Shown here one piece after another: positions 1-9,044 of a stretch of DNA of 64,000 bases. The stretch's first letter is position 1. The number at the start of each line of letters is the position of its first letter. A model generated the notes under the pieces. The model did no database searches, was not told where the DNA came from, and saw only the letters and a list, made by a program, of their open reading frames with translations. The stretch is taken from contig NZ_JACXXG010000017.1 of the NCBI RefSeq assembly GCF_014764705.1, positions 22,332 through 86,331 of the forward strand. The letters are read 5' to 3'. Source of the DNA: Stutzerimonas kunmingensis. Lineage in GTDB: Bacteria > Pseudomonadota > Gammaproteobacteria > Pseudomonadales > Pseudomonadaceae. The position numbers and the translations under genes were made by a program.

Positions 1-1
1 C

Positions 2-100
2 GTGCGGCACTTGCTGAGTGTCTATCTGGACGATCCTCGCCTGGTCGAGCCATGGCTGCTGCAGTTGCAGCGCCGGCGCGAAGCCAAGGAGGCGCACTGA
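2..100 (+). CDS. C-terminal end of an unidentified LPS-core gene (probably kinase)
   Basis: Only the last 32 codons (ending EAKEAH, then TGA) lie inside the window, so no domain can be recognised. The stop codon shares its A with the ATG of the next gene (ATGA), which suggests translational coupling. In P. aeruginosa the gene before the two-domain LPS kinase PA5006 is the core kinase wapQ (PA5007). By position this is probably the end of a WapQ-like kinase. That assignment is inference from gene order only. Confidence 0.5.
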   Translation: MRHLLSVYLDDPRLVEPWLLQLQRRREAKEAH

Positions 101-1545
101 TGAGGCTGGCTGATCTGGCGGTCGCCGGGCGCGAGCCAGCCTGCCCTGCGCTCGTCGAGTTGTCCGGTGAGGCGAGTCTGCATGTCGACCTGTGGCTGCG
201 CATCCTGCCCGGCCAGCGCTATGTCGGTCGCGCGCGCTGGAACGGTCGCCAGGTCCTGGCCAAGCTGATGGTGGGTGGTAAGGCGCAGCGTCATTATCGA
301 CGCGAGCTGGCTGGTGCGAAGCTGCTGATCGACCAGCATTTGCCAACACCTGAGCTGGTGGGGCAGGGCTGGCACGAGGGTGAGGGTGGCTGGCTGCTGT
401 TCGACTGGCTCGATTCCGCCGAAAGTCTGTGGGAGAGCTGGCGCTCCGTCGAGGCGGAGCCTGTGCTGACGGACGGGCAGCGTAGCGTGCTCGGTGAGGC
501 GCTTGAGCTGATCGCCAGGATGCATGCGCAAGGCCTTTGGCAGGCGGATCTGCATCTTGACAACTTCCTCAAGGCCGACGGTCAGCTCTACGTGGTAGAC
601 GGCGGCGGTGTAAAGGCGGAGACGCCCGGGCGCCCTCTGTCGCGCGAGCGGGTGTTGGAGAATCTTGGCGTCTTCTTCGCTCAGCTACCGGCAGAGATCG
701 AGCCGTTCATCGAAGAGCTGCTGGTGCCCTATCTGCTGACCAACAGCGAGCACGCCCTGCCGCTGGAGGCGTTGCTCAAGCAGGTTCACAAAGTCCGTGA
801 CTGGCGTCTAACTGACTATTTGAAGAAGGTCGTGCGGGACTGCAGCCTGTTCAGTGCGAGCATCGGGGCGTTCAGGGCGCAAGTGGTTCGGCGTGACGAG
901 CAGGCAGCGCTGCAGGCGGTGATCGATGGCCCCAATGAATTCATCGCTCGAGGCAAGTTGTTAAAGGGCGGTGGTAGCGCGACGGTAGCCAGTATCGAGC
1001 TGGACGGCCGGGCCCTGCTTATCAAGCGCTACAACATCAAGAGTCCGCTGCATTGGTTGAAGCGCTTCTGGCGGCCGAGCCGCGCCTGGCACAGCTGGGT
1101 CGAGGGTAATCGGCTCGATTTTCTCGGGATCGCCACTCCTCGTTTGCTGGCCGTGATCGAGCGCCGCTGGCTGTGGATGCGCGGTCCGGCGTGGCTGATT
1201 ACCGAATTGCTGCGCGGAGAAGATATAATTGCGCGTTTTCAGCCGTATCTGGATGGCTGTCCTCCAGAGCAGGAATTGGTTGCCCTAGACCGGCTGTTCG
1301 CGGCACTGATCCGCGAGCGAATCAGTCATGGTGATCTCAAAGGGCACAACCTGTTCTGGGAGCATGATCGCTGGTCGTTAATCGACCTGGATGCCGTGCA
1401 GCAGCATGGCAGCGATGCCAGCTTCGCCCGGGCCTATGCCAAGGATCGTGCGCGATTTCTGCGCAACTGGCCGGCCGACTGCGCCCTGCATCGACTGCTT
1501 GACCAACGTTTACCCGCGGTGCCCGGCACCAGCATCGAAGATTAA
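100..1545 (+). CDS. Two-domain lipopolysaccharide core kinase, InaA/WaaP-like (PA5006-like)
   Basis: The 481-residue product carries two kinase-like domains in tandem. The first has a catalytic-loop motif ADLHLDNF near residue 149. The second has LLIKRYN (the ATP-binding lysine region) near residue 306 and HGDLKGHN near 410, followed by LIDLDAV, the metal-binding Asp. Such proteins belong to the InaA/WaaP clan that phosphorylates heptoses of the inner core. The ATG overlapping the upstream stop was chosen over an earlier in-frame start that would add residues encoded inside the preceding gene. Its place next to a carbamoyltransferase and WapH matches P. aeruginosa PA5006. The exact phosphorylation site cannot be deduced. 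Confidence 0.85.
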   Translation: MRLADLAVAGREPACPALVELSGEASLHVDLWLRILPGQRYVGRARWNGRQVLAKLMVGGKAQRHYRRELAGAKLLIDQHLPTPELVGQGWHEGEGGWLLFDWLDSAESLWESWRSVEAEPVLTDGQRSVLGEALELIARMHAQGLWQADLHLDNFLKADGQLYVVDGGGVKAETPGRPLSRERVLENLGVFFAQLPAEIEPFIEELLVPYLLTNSEHALPLEALLKQVHKVRDWRLTDYLKKVVRDCSLFSASIGAFRAQVVRRDEQAALQAVIDGPNEFIARGKLLKGGGSATVASIELDGRALLIKRYNIKSPLHWLKRFWRPSRAWHSWVEGNRLDFLGIATPRLLAVIERRWLWMRGPAWLITELLRGEDIIARFQPYLDGCPPEQELVALDRLFAALIRERISHGDLKGHNLFWEHDRWSLIDLDAVQQHGSDASFARAYAKDRARFLRNWPADCALHRLLDQRLPAVPGTSIED

Positions 1546-1557
1546 GAGGCAATACCC

Positions 1558-3312
1558 GTGGCATTGACGATTCTCGGCCTTTCCGGCGCCCTCAGTCATG
1601 ATCCTTCCGCCGCCCTGTATATCGACGGCAAGCTGATCGCCGCCGTCGAAGAAGAGCGCTTCGTGCGCGACAAGCATGCCAAGAACCGCATGCCCTACGA
1701 GTCGGCCAAGTTCTGCCTGGAGCAGGCCGGCATCAAACCGTGCGACGTCGATGTGGTGGCGATCCCGTTCGCACCCATCAGCATCTTCGAAAAGGCGCGC
1801 TGGCACTATGCCAAGCGTTACTGGTACGCACCGGATCGCGCGCTGGATGCCATTCTCATGGGCAACCGCCGCTATTACCGCTACAAGAAACGCATCGAAT
1901 GGTGTCTCCAGCAGCTGGGCTTCGACCTGAAGAAGGTCAAGATCCAACCGGTCGAGCATCACCTGGCTCATGCCTCCAGCGCCTATCACTGCTCCGGCTT
2001 CACCGAGAAAACCGCGATTCTCGGCATCGATGGCAAGGGCGAGTACGCCACCACCTTCTTCGGCTGGGGTGAGAACGGCAAGATCCACAAGATCAAGGAA
2101 TTCTACGACCCGGACTCCTTGGGCGGACTGTATGGCGCGATCACCGAATACCTCGGCTTCGAGATGCTCGATGGCGAGTTCAAGGTCATGGGCATGGCGC
2201 CGTACGGTGACGCGGCCAAGTACGATTTCTCGCGCCTGGCGACCTTCGAGAACGGCGAGCTGACCATCAATACCGAATACGCCAACGTCATCGGCTTCCG
2301 TCGCTACAAGGAGAAGGGCAAGGGCTACTACTTCTCGCCCAAGCTGATCGAGTGGCTGGGACCCAAGCGCGAAGGCGATATCGCCGACGACCCGTACATT
2401 CATTACGCGGCCAGCATGCAGGCGCTGTTCGAGAAGCTTGCGCTGGAGATGATGGACTACTATCTCGGTGACATCATCCGCGAGACCGGCAAAATCGCCT
2501 TTGCCGGCGGTTGCGCGCTCAACGTCAAACTCAACCAGAAGATCATCGCCCGCGAGGAGGTCAAGGAACTGTTCGTCCAGCCGGCCTCCGGTGATGCTGG
2601 AACGGCTGTCGGTGCGGCGGCCTATGTGTCGGTGCAGCGCGGCGTTCCGGTAGAGAAGATGGAGCACGTCTACCTCGGCCCGTCTTATTCAAACGAAGAT
2701 GTCATCGCTGCCTGTGCCCGGCATCCGAACAAGCCAGTGTTCAAGCAGATCGCCAACACCCCCGAGCGCATCGCCAGGATCATGGTCGACGGCAACCCGG
2801 TGGCCTGGTTCCAGGGGCGCATGGAATTCGGTCCGCGTGCGCTGGGCGGTCGCTCGATCATTGGTTGCCCGAGCGTGCCGGGCGTCGCCGACCGCATCAA
2901 CGAGCAGATCAAGTTCCGCGAGCGTTGGAGACCCTTCTGCCCGTCGATGCTCGATACCGTGGCGCCGCAGATGCTCAAGGTCGACCATCCGAGCCCGTTC
3001 ATGACATTCACCTTCGAAGTCAACGAAGGCTGGAAGGAGCGTGTCGGCGAGGTGGTCCATGAAGACGGTACCTCCCGCGCCCAGGTTCTCGAGCGCCGGC
3101 ACAACCCGCGCTGGTACGACCTGATGCTGGAACTGGAGAAGCTCACCGGCAACGGCGTGTCGCTGAACACCTCGCTCAACCGCCGCGGCGAACCGATGAT
3201 CTGCTCGCCGACCGATGCGCTGAACATGTTCTACGGCTCGGACCTGCAGTACCTGATCATGGAGGACATCCTCGTGGTCAAGGACGGCAAGGATTGGTAT
3301 GACGGCGTCTGA
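1558..3312 (+). CDS. NodU/CmcH-family carbamoyltransferase of the LPS core
   Basis: This 584-residue protein begins LTILGLSGALSHDPSAAL, the nucleotide-binding start of the NodU/CmcH carbamoyltransferase family. It contains HHLAHASSAYHCSGF near residue 138, the conserved His-rich motif of the Kae1-like domain, and a C-terminal domain with FGPRALGGRSI near 425. The family transfers a carbamoyl group from carbamoyl phosphate through a carbamoyl-adenylate. In P. aeruginosa the equivalent gene (PA5005) is assigned to 7-O-carbamoylation of the second core heptose. A GTG start 12 bases after the upstream stop, with an AGAGGCAA ribosome site, is the only start that gives the full N-terminal motif. 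Confidence 0.9.
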   Translation: MALTILGLSGALSHDPSAALYIDGKLIAAVEEERFVRDKHAKNRMPYESAKFCLEQAGIKPCDVDVVAIPFAPISIFEKARWHYAKRYWYAPDRALDAILMGNRRYYRYKKRIEWCLQQLGFDLKKVKIQPVEHHLAHASSAYHCSGFTEKTAILGIDGKGEYATTFFGWGENGKIHKIKEFYDPDSLGGLYGAITEYLGFEMLDGEFKVMGMAPYGDAAKYDFSRLATFENGELTINTEYANVIGFRRYKEKGKGYYFSPKLIEWLGPKREGDIADDPYIHYAASMQALFEKLALEMMDYYLGDIIRETGKIAFAGGCALNVKLNQKIIAREEVKELFVQPASGDAGTAVGAAAYVSVQRGVPVEKMEHVYLGPSYSNEDVIAACARHPNKPVFKQIANTPERIARIMVDGNPVAWFQGRMEFGPRALGGRSIIGCPSVPGVADRINEQIKFRERWRPFCPSMLDTVAPQMLKVDHPSPFMTFTFEVNEGWKERVGEVVHEDGTSRAQVLERRHNPRWYDLMLELEKLTGNGVSLNTSLNRRGEPMICSPTDALNMFYGSDLQYLIMEDILVVKDGKDWYDGV

Positions 3313-4387
3313 ACAGTGGGTGCTGCAGTTTTGCCACAGCTATGACGGGCCCTTTCTCGATTGCGCGCGGCAATACGCCGCGCTTTTCAAGGGCACCCCC
3401 TATAAGGTCTGCACCGTCTACCTGACTGGAACTCCCTGCGAGAAGGTCGTGCGAGGTTCGGCGTCGGACGAAGTGCTGTTTCTCGACTACAGTAGCCGCG
3501 CCGTGCGTGGGCTGAAGTTGGGGGCGATCCGAGACATTCGCCGTATTGCCGCAACGCGCTCCTTCGAGTTCTGCATCGCCCATCGCTTCAAACCGGTTTA
3601 TGTGGCGTTGCTCGGAACCAACCTTCCGGTCATTGGTGTCCACCACGCCTTTGGCGATTATCAGCGACGGCCACGTCAGCTGTTTGCCAATTTATATCGA
3701 AAGCGTTTAGCGCTACTCGGTGTGTCCAATGCCGTGCGCGATGATATTCGCGCCTGCCTCCCGAACTGGCCATCCGAGCGCATCGAGACGCTGTACAACC
3801 GCATCGATATCGAAGCGGTTCAGGCTGAGCAGGTATCCCGTGAAGTGGCTCGGGAGTACTTGGGATTGCCGCAAGGGGCATGGGTTGTCGGCAACGTAGG
3901 TAGGCTGCACCCGGACAAGGACCAGGCGACATTGATTCGAGGCTTCGCACTCGCCTTGCCGGACCTGCCAGTTGGTAGCCTGTTGGCGATCATGGGTAGC
4001 GGAAGGCTGGAAGCGTCACTGAAGTCGCTTGCGGTCGAGCTGGGTATAGCCGAGCGGGTACGCTTTCTTGGCCAGGTATCGAACGGGCGTAGTTACTTCA
4101 AAGCGTTCGACGTGTTTGCTCTGACCTCCGATCATGAGCCGTTCGGGATGGTGCTGCTGGAGGCAATGGCGGCGGGGGTGCCTGTTATTTGCAGCGAATG
4201 CGGGGGTGGGCAAGAGGTGGTTGGCAGGGGAGGGTGGCTTTTTGAGTTGGGCAATGTCGATGCACTAGCCTTACAGCTCAAAGCAGCGTCCCGTGAACGG
4301 CCGAAAGTCTGTCCCAAGCAATTATCGAAGTTTAGTGACGAAGTCGCTCGGCAAGTTTTTTTTAGGATGAAGTTTCACGGGGAATAA
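3299..4387 (+). CDS. wapH: GT4-type core glycosyltransferase, WapH-like
   Basis: This is a 362-residue GT-B glycosyltransferase. The second Rossmann domain shows VVGNVGRLHPDKDQATLI (sugar-nucleotide binding) near residue 195, and the E-x7-E type donor-site motif appears in DHEPFGMVLLEAMAAG near 280. The gene overlaps the carbamoyltransferase by 14 bases, so translation is coupled. In P. aeruginosa the gene at this position, PA5004 (wapH), adds a core hexosamine/glucose residue. The sugar added here is not visible from sequence. The last 60 codons become noticeably A/T-rich, leading into the unusual next gene. Confidence 0.85.
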   Translation: MTASEQWVLQFCHSYDGPFLDCARQYAALFKGTPYKVCTVYLTGTPCEKVVRGSASDEVLFLDYSSRAVRGLKLGAIRDIRRIAATRSFEFCIAHRFKPVYVALLGTNLPVIGVHHAFGDYQRRPRQLFANLYRKRLALLGVSNAVRDDIRACLPNWPSERIETLYNRIDIEAVQAEQVSREVAREYLGLPQGAWVVGNVGRLHPDKDQATLIRGFALALPDLPVGSLLAIMGSGRLEASLKSLAVELGIAERVRFLGQVSNGRSYFKAFDVFALTSDHEPFGMVLLEAMAAGVPVICSECGGGQEVVGRGGWLFELGNVDALALQLKAASRERPKVCPKQLSKFSDEVARQVFFRMKFHGE

Positions 4388-4389
4388 CT

Positions 4390-5260
4390 ATGCCTTTCTT
4401 TTTTCCTTGGTCTCGTCGCTTTCATTTAACGCGGGAGAAGGGCTGCAGTTTTTATTTTTTGCAGGATGCGGAAAAATGTTTGAGTCTGACTCATGATTAT
4501 ATTTTTACAGGTAAAGTCTATCCTGCATTGGACGTGGTTGAAGACGGGCGAGCGGTTTACCTATTGGGTCCAGAGCGAGCCGTACTTAAGTATAATTGTA
4601 TTCGCCATTGGAAGTCTCGTCTGCGTAAGAGTCTCGCTTTTTTACCCCTCAAAAAATAAATACTGTCTTTTGGATGAGTTTAGTAACTTGTCGAAACTTT
4701 CTAAAAGCAAGCTGGTCCCTCAGGTTTATGGGTACGGGTTCCGGCGAGAAATGGGGTTGCTCAAGCACGAGTATCTGGTTATAGAGTACTTTGACGGATC
4801 CGTAAGCGTCGATCAGGCGTTGAGGAATAATCAGGTGGCCCCCGAAGTAATTTTGCCCAAGATTTTCGAGCTTTTTGAAAATATGCTGGGTCAGGGTTTT
4901 GTACATATGGATCCACACCCTAAAAATATTCTGCTTGCCAAAGATGGAGCTCTTAAGCTCATTGACTTTGAGTGTTGCGCATTCGATGTGTCTGATCGCT
5001 CGTTTTGTCTGGCGTTCTGCATGGGGTATTTTTATCACTTCTGGTTTTATCAGTTTATGCGAGAGCAGGAGTATGATCAATTAGCTCGTGAGTTTGCTGG
5101 TGCTTCAGTGGTTCCTTTAAATAAAGATTTTTGGACTTATTATAACCATTTTAAGCGATGCAAAGTTTCTCGTTCGTTGCGGTATAAAGTCTTCCTCTCA
5201 TTAAGCGCTAGGCGGGAGTTTTTGGCTCACTGTATAAAAGTTGCCCGAGATGAGCCTTAG
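4390..5260 (+). pseudogene. Frameshifted LPS-type kinase gene in an A/T-rich patch
   Basis: Two overlapping frames together make one kinase-like protein of about 289 residues. The first frame (MPFFFPWSRRFHL...) stops at TAA 4657-4659. The rest (...NKYCLLDEFSNLSKL...) continues in the next frame to 5260. Removing one A from the six-A run at 4651-4656 would join them as LAFLPLKNKYCLLDEF. The second part has a convincing kinase catalytic loop, GQGFVHMDPHPKNILL, followed by LIDFECC. The DNA is clearly richer in A/T than its neighbours, suggesting acquisition from elsewhere. It may be a true pseudogene, a sequencing error in a homopolymer, or a gene expressed through slippage on the A run. Confidence 0.75.
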
Positions 5261-5281
5261 GGATACTAGGTACGTGGTGCT

Positions 5282-6238
5282 ATGAAGATTCTTTTCCTTG
5301 TTCAATCTGAGCAGCGCGCCATTTTGGATCGTCTCTATGAGGGTATCCAAAGGAGCTGCGAATGCGACATTCGTTGGTTGGGGCGTGACGATCAGGCCAA
5401 CCTCCGCCGCTATTTTCGTGACCATGTGGACGTGGCCAGATACGAGCGCATCCTGTTCTTCCTGCGCTTTAAGCAGGAAATTCGCCAAGTGGACTTTATC
5501 CGCAGTGTGCCGAATCTGGTGATTCTCGAACATGACGCCTACCAGAACTACATACGCTGCAAGTACACCGGCAAGTTCAGCGCGCACTACCACAAGCTGC
5601 CTTGGGCGCGGGTTATCAGCTCTGGATATGTGGTAAGTAAGCGTCTGCGTCAGGAAGGTGTCGATGCCGTGTTCGTGCCCAAAGGCTACGACCAAGCCCT
5701 GTTGCGCGACCTTGGATACGAGCGCGATATCGAACTGGGCTTCGTTGGCAGCACGAAAAGCGTCGCCTACAGCGGACGCAAGGCGCTGCTGGACGAGCTC
5801 GCAAAGGTCGAGAATCTGGTGGTGACGCGCACCAATTCCGGAGAGGAGTATCTCAACACCCTCAACCGCATCCGTTTTTTCGTCAGCGCTGACGTGGGTA
5901 TGGGCGAGTATATGATCAAGAACTTCGAGGCCATGGCCTGTGGCTGCGTGCTGCTGGCCTACGATCAGGGCGAGGAGGAAAACCGCGCGCTGGGCTTCGT
6001 CGACATGGAAAATTTGGTGCTCTACCGGACGGTCGTCGAGCTGCGTGACAAGCTGGCGCAACTGCGTGCCGATCCGGCTTGGGCAGCGAGGATTGCCGTC
6101 AACGGCCGGATGCTGGCCGAATCGCGTTATAGCTTCGCGCGCATCGGCGCCGGAGTCGTGCAGGCCATGCAGGCTCCCTTGCGGTCCGCTCCGACTCCCG
6201 GCTGGTTTTGCCGGCTGCGTAATCGTCTGGGCGTCTGA
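5282..6238 (+). CDS. Glycosyltransferase of the LPS outer core (Ssg-like position)
   Basis: This 318-residue protein begins MKILFLVQSEQRAILDRLYEG. Its second half is GT-B like: ELGFVGSTKSVAYSGRKALL near residue 155 and MIKNFEAMACGCVLL near 210, the latter being the typical donor-binding E...G-C-motif of CgeB/Glyco_trans_1-type enzymes. It probably transfers a sugar to the core from the cytoplasmic face. In P. aeruginosa the gene between dnpA and wapR is ssg (PA5001), a surface-polysaccharide glycosyltransferase. This may be its counterpart, but order differs here and the symbol is not given. Confidence 0.75.
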   Translation: MKILFLVQSEQRAILDRLYEGIQRSCECDIRWLGRDDQANLRRYFRDHVDVARYERILFFLRFKQEIRQVDFIRSVPNLVILEHDAYQNYIRCKYTGKFSAHYHKLPWARVISSGYVVSKRLRQEGVDAVFVPKGYDQALLRDLGYERDIELGFVGSTKSVAYSGRKALLDELAKVENLVVTRTNSGEEYLNTLNRIRFFVSADVGMGEYMIKNFEAMACGCVLLAYDQGEEENRALGFVDMENLVLYRTVVELRDKLAQLRADPAWAARIAVNGRMLAESRYSFARIGAGVVQAMQAPLRSAPTPGWFCRLRNRLGV

Positions 6239-6240
6239 GC

Positions 6241-7113
6241 ATGACCACACCGCGTCTGCTATTTCTTATCCCCTATTTCGGCCGCTGGCCATTCTGGCTG
6301 CCGTTTTTCCTGCAGAGCTGCCGTTTCAATCCGGACGTGCAGTGGCTGTTCTTCACTGATTGCGGCACGCCGCCTAATGCGCCCGACAACGTGCGCTTTC
6401 GGGCAATGAGTTTTGACGACTATTGCACCACGGTCTCCGCTCGGCTGCGCATCGATTTTCGGCCGCAAAGCCCTTACAAACTTTGCGATTTGAAGCCGGC
6501 GCTGGGATATGTGCATGCCGACGAGTTGGTGGGCTTCGACTTCTGGGGGTTCAGCGATATCGACTTGGTGTATGGCGACCTGCGAAGCTATTTCAGCGCC
6601 GAGCGGCTGCAGCGTGTCGATTTACTCTCTACCCATGAGCGGCGCATCTCTGGCCATCTGTGCCTGCTGCGCAACAATATTCGGATGTGCGAAGCCTTCA
6701 TGCAGGTGCCTGGCTGGCAGGCAAAGCTGGCGTCCAGCGAACACAACGCTTTCGACGAAGGGGCGTTTAGTCGGCTGTTCATCCGTCACAAGAGTTGGCC
6801 GAAGCCGCTGCGACAGCTGGCTGATGCGTGCAATCCTTGGCGGCGTTGCAGCGAGTTCATCGAAGCCTTCAGTACGCCCAATGGTCGGATTGCCTGGCAC
6901 GATGGTAGTTTCGATTTTCCACGACGCTGGGTTTGGCAGCATGGGAGACTGCTCAACGACCGAGACGGCGAGCGGGAGTTTCCCTACTTCCACTTCATTG
7001 GCTGGAAGTGTGATGCCTGGCCAGCCTATAGCGAAAGTGAGCTGCTCGGCGATGCGACGCTGGCGGTACAGGATGCCTGGAGCATCACTCCTCAGGGTTT
7101 TCGAGAGGTTTGA
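6241..7113 (+). CDS. DUF6625-type putative glycosyltransferase
   Basis: The 290-residue protein starts PRLLFLIPYFGRWPFWLPFFLQSC and contains FDFWGFSDIDLVYGDLR near residue 100. The SDIDLVYGD segment resembles the DxD metal/nucleotide-sugar site of GT-A glycosyltransferases. I recognise the family as DUF6625, usually found in polysaccharide clusters. It follows the preceding glycosyltransferase by two bases and precedes a GT2 enzyme, so it is part of the same core-assembly operon. The sugar and linkage are unknown. Confidence 0.7.
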   Translation: MTTPRLLFLIPYFGRWPFWLPFFLQSCRFNPDVQWLFFTDCGTPPNAPDNVRFRAMSFDDYCTTVSARLRIDFRPQSPYKLCDLKPALGYVHADELVGFDFWGFSDIDLVYGDLRSYFSAERLQRVDLLSTHERRISGHLCLLRNNIRMCEAFMQVPGWQAKLASSEHNAFDEGAFSRLFIRHKSWPKPLRQLADACNPWRRCSEFIEAFSTPNGRIAWHDGSFDFPRRWVWQHGRLLNDRDGEREFPYFHFIGWKCDAWPAYSESELLGDATLAVQDAWSITPQGFREV

Positions 7114-7116
7114 ATA

Positions 7117-7875
7117 TTGATCTTTTCCAAGGACAGTAACGTCACTTTGGTGGTGACCAGTTGCGGGCGCTTCGACCTGCTTACTCGGACGTTAGCGAGC
7201 TTCGATGCCTTCAATACAACGCCAATCCGCGAGGTGTTCATCACCGAGGATTCGGGTGATAGGGCGGTGGAAGCCTGCATCCCCCACCACTGGCGCGAGC
7301 ACACCACGTTCTTTGTCAATGTGCCGCGGCTGGGACAGCTGCGATCCATCGATTTGGCATATTCGCACGTAGAGACGCCGTGGGTATTTCACTGCGAAGA
7401 CGATTGGGCATTCTACCGGCCGGGCTTTATCGAGGAGTCGAGGGTGTTGCTGGAGGCCGATCCGCAGGCTCTGCAGGTCTGGTTGCGCAGTTTTGCTCAC
7501 GATTTGGCGATTCACAGCCCATACGTCTACCTGGGCGAGCGTCAGGTGATCCAGGGCATTCCTTGCTACCGGGTCGGTTCGCACAAGGAGGATTGGCAGG
7601 GGTTCTCCTTCAATCCTGGATTGCGTCGCCTAAACGATTACCAGCAGCATGCTCCCTATGCCCAGCACGCCGGAGAGAAGGACTTGTCGCGGCTTTACGC
7701 CGACGAGCAGCGCCATGCGCTGATCCTAGAGAACGACGCCGTGCTGCATACGGGCTTCGGTGAGCATGTCAGCGTGCCGGAGGAGCGGGCCAAGAAGGCT
7801 CGGCGCAAGAAGCATGAGCGCATGCGTCTGGCTGTAGCGTTCATCGTGGGGCTTTTGTTTGGAGTTGCGCTGTGA
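7117..7875 (+). CDS. GT2-family core glycosyltransferase with C-terminal membrane anchor (WapR position)
   Basis: The product (252 residues) has a GT-A fold start, NVTLVVTSCGRFDLLTRTL at residues 8-26, and an acidic donor site, WVFHCEDDWAFY, near residue 93. A basic stretch (KKARRKKHERMR) near 225 is followed by one hydrophobic helix, AVAFIVGLLFGVAL, as a membrane anchor. In P. aeruginosa the gene just before waaL is wapR, an alpha-1,3-rhamnosyltransferase that makes the O-antigen acceptor core. Synteny suggests the same role. The start is TTG because no ATG or GTG precedes the catalytic domain. Its end overlaps waaL by four bases (GTGA). Confidence 0.7.
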   Translation: MIFSKDSNVTLVVTSCGRFDLLTRTLASFDAFNTTPIREVFITEDSGDRAVEACIPHHWREHTTFFVNVPRLGQLRSIDLAYSHVETPWVFHCEDDWAFYRPGFIEESRVLLEADPQALQVWLRSFAHDLAIHSPYVYLGERQVIQGIPCYRVGSHKEDWQGFSFNPGLRRLNDYQQHAPYAQHAGEKDLSRLYADEQRHALILENDAVLHTGFGEHVSVPEERAKKARRKKHERMRLAVAFIVGLLFGVAL

Positions 7876-9023
7876 ATTTCGTCCAGCATCTGAAGGGGCT
7901 ACATGAACGGTGCGGCTACTTCACGCTGGCATTGTTGATCTTCATGTCCAGCTTCCTGTTGCTCCCGACCAGCAAGATGGTCAATAACGTCTATTACGTT
8001 TTGCTGGCGTTGCCCGCCATGGGGGTCTTGCTGTTACACAAAGGGCGCGATGTGCGGTCGTCACCCGCGCTGTGGCTGTGGGGGGCGCTGTGCGCTTGGT
8101 ACGTAATGGTGGGCGCTCTCTCGGTCGACGAACAGTATTTCAAACATGTGCTCTATGTTGGCCTATTCGTGCTGTTGGTCAGCCAGTTGGTCGATCCGCA
8201 GCTATTGCGTACGCCGCTGTTCTCACGCGGTTTGTTCTGGGTGCTGAGTGTCTACGTGCTGGGCTCGGCAATCATCTACTGGATTACCGGCCGCTACGCG
8301 CCGGGCGAGCGGGTGCTTTGGCTGCCGGGGCGGATGACCGGGCCAATCTATACCAGCATGTGGCTGGCCTGCTGTTTCGCCTTGGCGCTGCCGGCCTGGC
8401 TCGCTCAGCGTCGCTGGCTGGAGCTGTCCGCTGCTGCGCTGCTGTCAGTATTCTGCATGGCCTATGTGCTGCAGAGTCGTTCCGGGCTGGTGGGCATGCT
8501 GGTGCTGGCCGGGCTGTTTGCTTTCTGGCTGTCGTTGAGCCGGGCGCGTTATCTATTGTTGTTGGGTGCCGCCGCGGCATTGTTCGTCGGCTTGACTCTG
8601 TTCCTCATGCTTGAAGTGCCCGAAGTGGCTAGCCTGTTCGCCCGTGCCGACTCCGGTCGCTTCGAGCTGTGGCGCATCCTGGTCGGGGAGTGGCGGGAGT
8701 GCGGCCTTTGGCTGGGGTGCGGTATGCAATTCGTGACCGAAGCGACTATTCTAGGTGGTTCGCCAATCCAGCATCCGCACAATATCTTTCTAGCACTTGG
8801 TCTTTATAGCGGCTTGGGCTCCCTGTTGCTCTTCCTTGCGCTGATGGTGGTGGTGCTTCAGCGCGCCTGGCGGCAACGCGATCCCTGGGGGTTGTACCTT
8901 CTGATCGCATTGATCGTGCTGAATTTTGATGGCAGCAAACTGGTTGGCAATCCCGATGAGCTCTGGCTACTGGTCTTGCTACCGATGGCGTTGATCATCA
9001 ATAGACGTTCAGTCATCGCCTAG
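7872..9023 (+). CDS. waaL: O-antigen ligase WaaL
   Basis: This 383-residue, strongly hydrophobic protein has about ten to twelve transmembrane stretches. A long periplasmic loop before the last helices contains GRFELWR and then IQHPHNIFLALGLYSG near residue 300, whose His is the conserved ligase histidine. WaaL joins undecaprenyl-linked O-polysaccharide to lipid A-core in the periplasm. It would act on any polymer delivered by the Wzm/Wzt system further right. The GTG start overlaps the previous gene's stop, so the two are translationally coupled. Sequence conservation in this family is low, so the call rests on topology, the His loop and position. Confidence 0.85.
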   Translation: MNFVQHLKGLHERCGYFTLALLIFMSSFLLLPTSKMVNNVYYVLLALPAMGVLLLHKGRDVRSSPALWLWGALCAWYVMVGALSVDEQYFKHVLYVGLFVLLVSQLVDPQLLRTPLFSRGLFWVLSVYVLGSAIIYWITGRYAPGERVLWLPGRMTGPIYTSMWLACCFALALPAWLAQRRWLELSAAALLSVFCMAYVLQSRSGLVGMLVLAGLFAFWLSLSRARYLLLLGAAAALFVGLTLFLMLEVPEVASLFARADSGRFELWRILVGEWRECGLWLGCGMQFVTEATILGGSPIQHPHNIFLALGLYSGLGSLLLFLALMVVVLQRAWRQRDPWGLYLLIALIVLNFDGSKLVGNPDELWLLVLLPMALIINRRSVIA

Positions 9024-9044
9024 CCGCTGCCGCTGCCGGGCGCT

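Noticed and set aside
1510..2667. 385-codon antisense frame opposite the carbamoyltransferase
   Set aside because: High-GC coding strands often leave long open antisense frames; the plus-strand gene has clear catalytic motifs.
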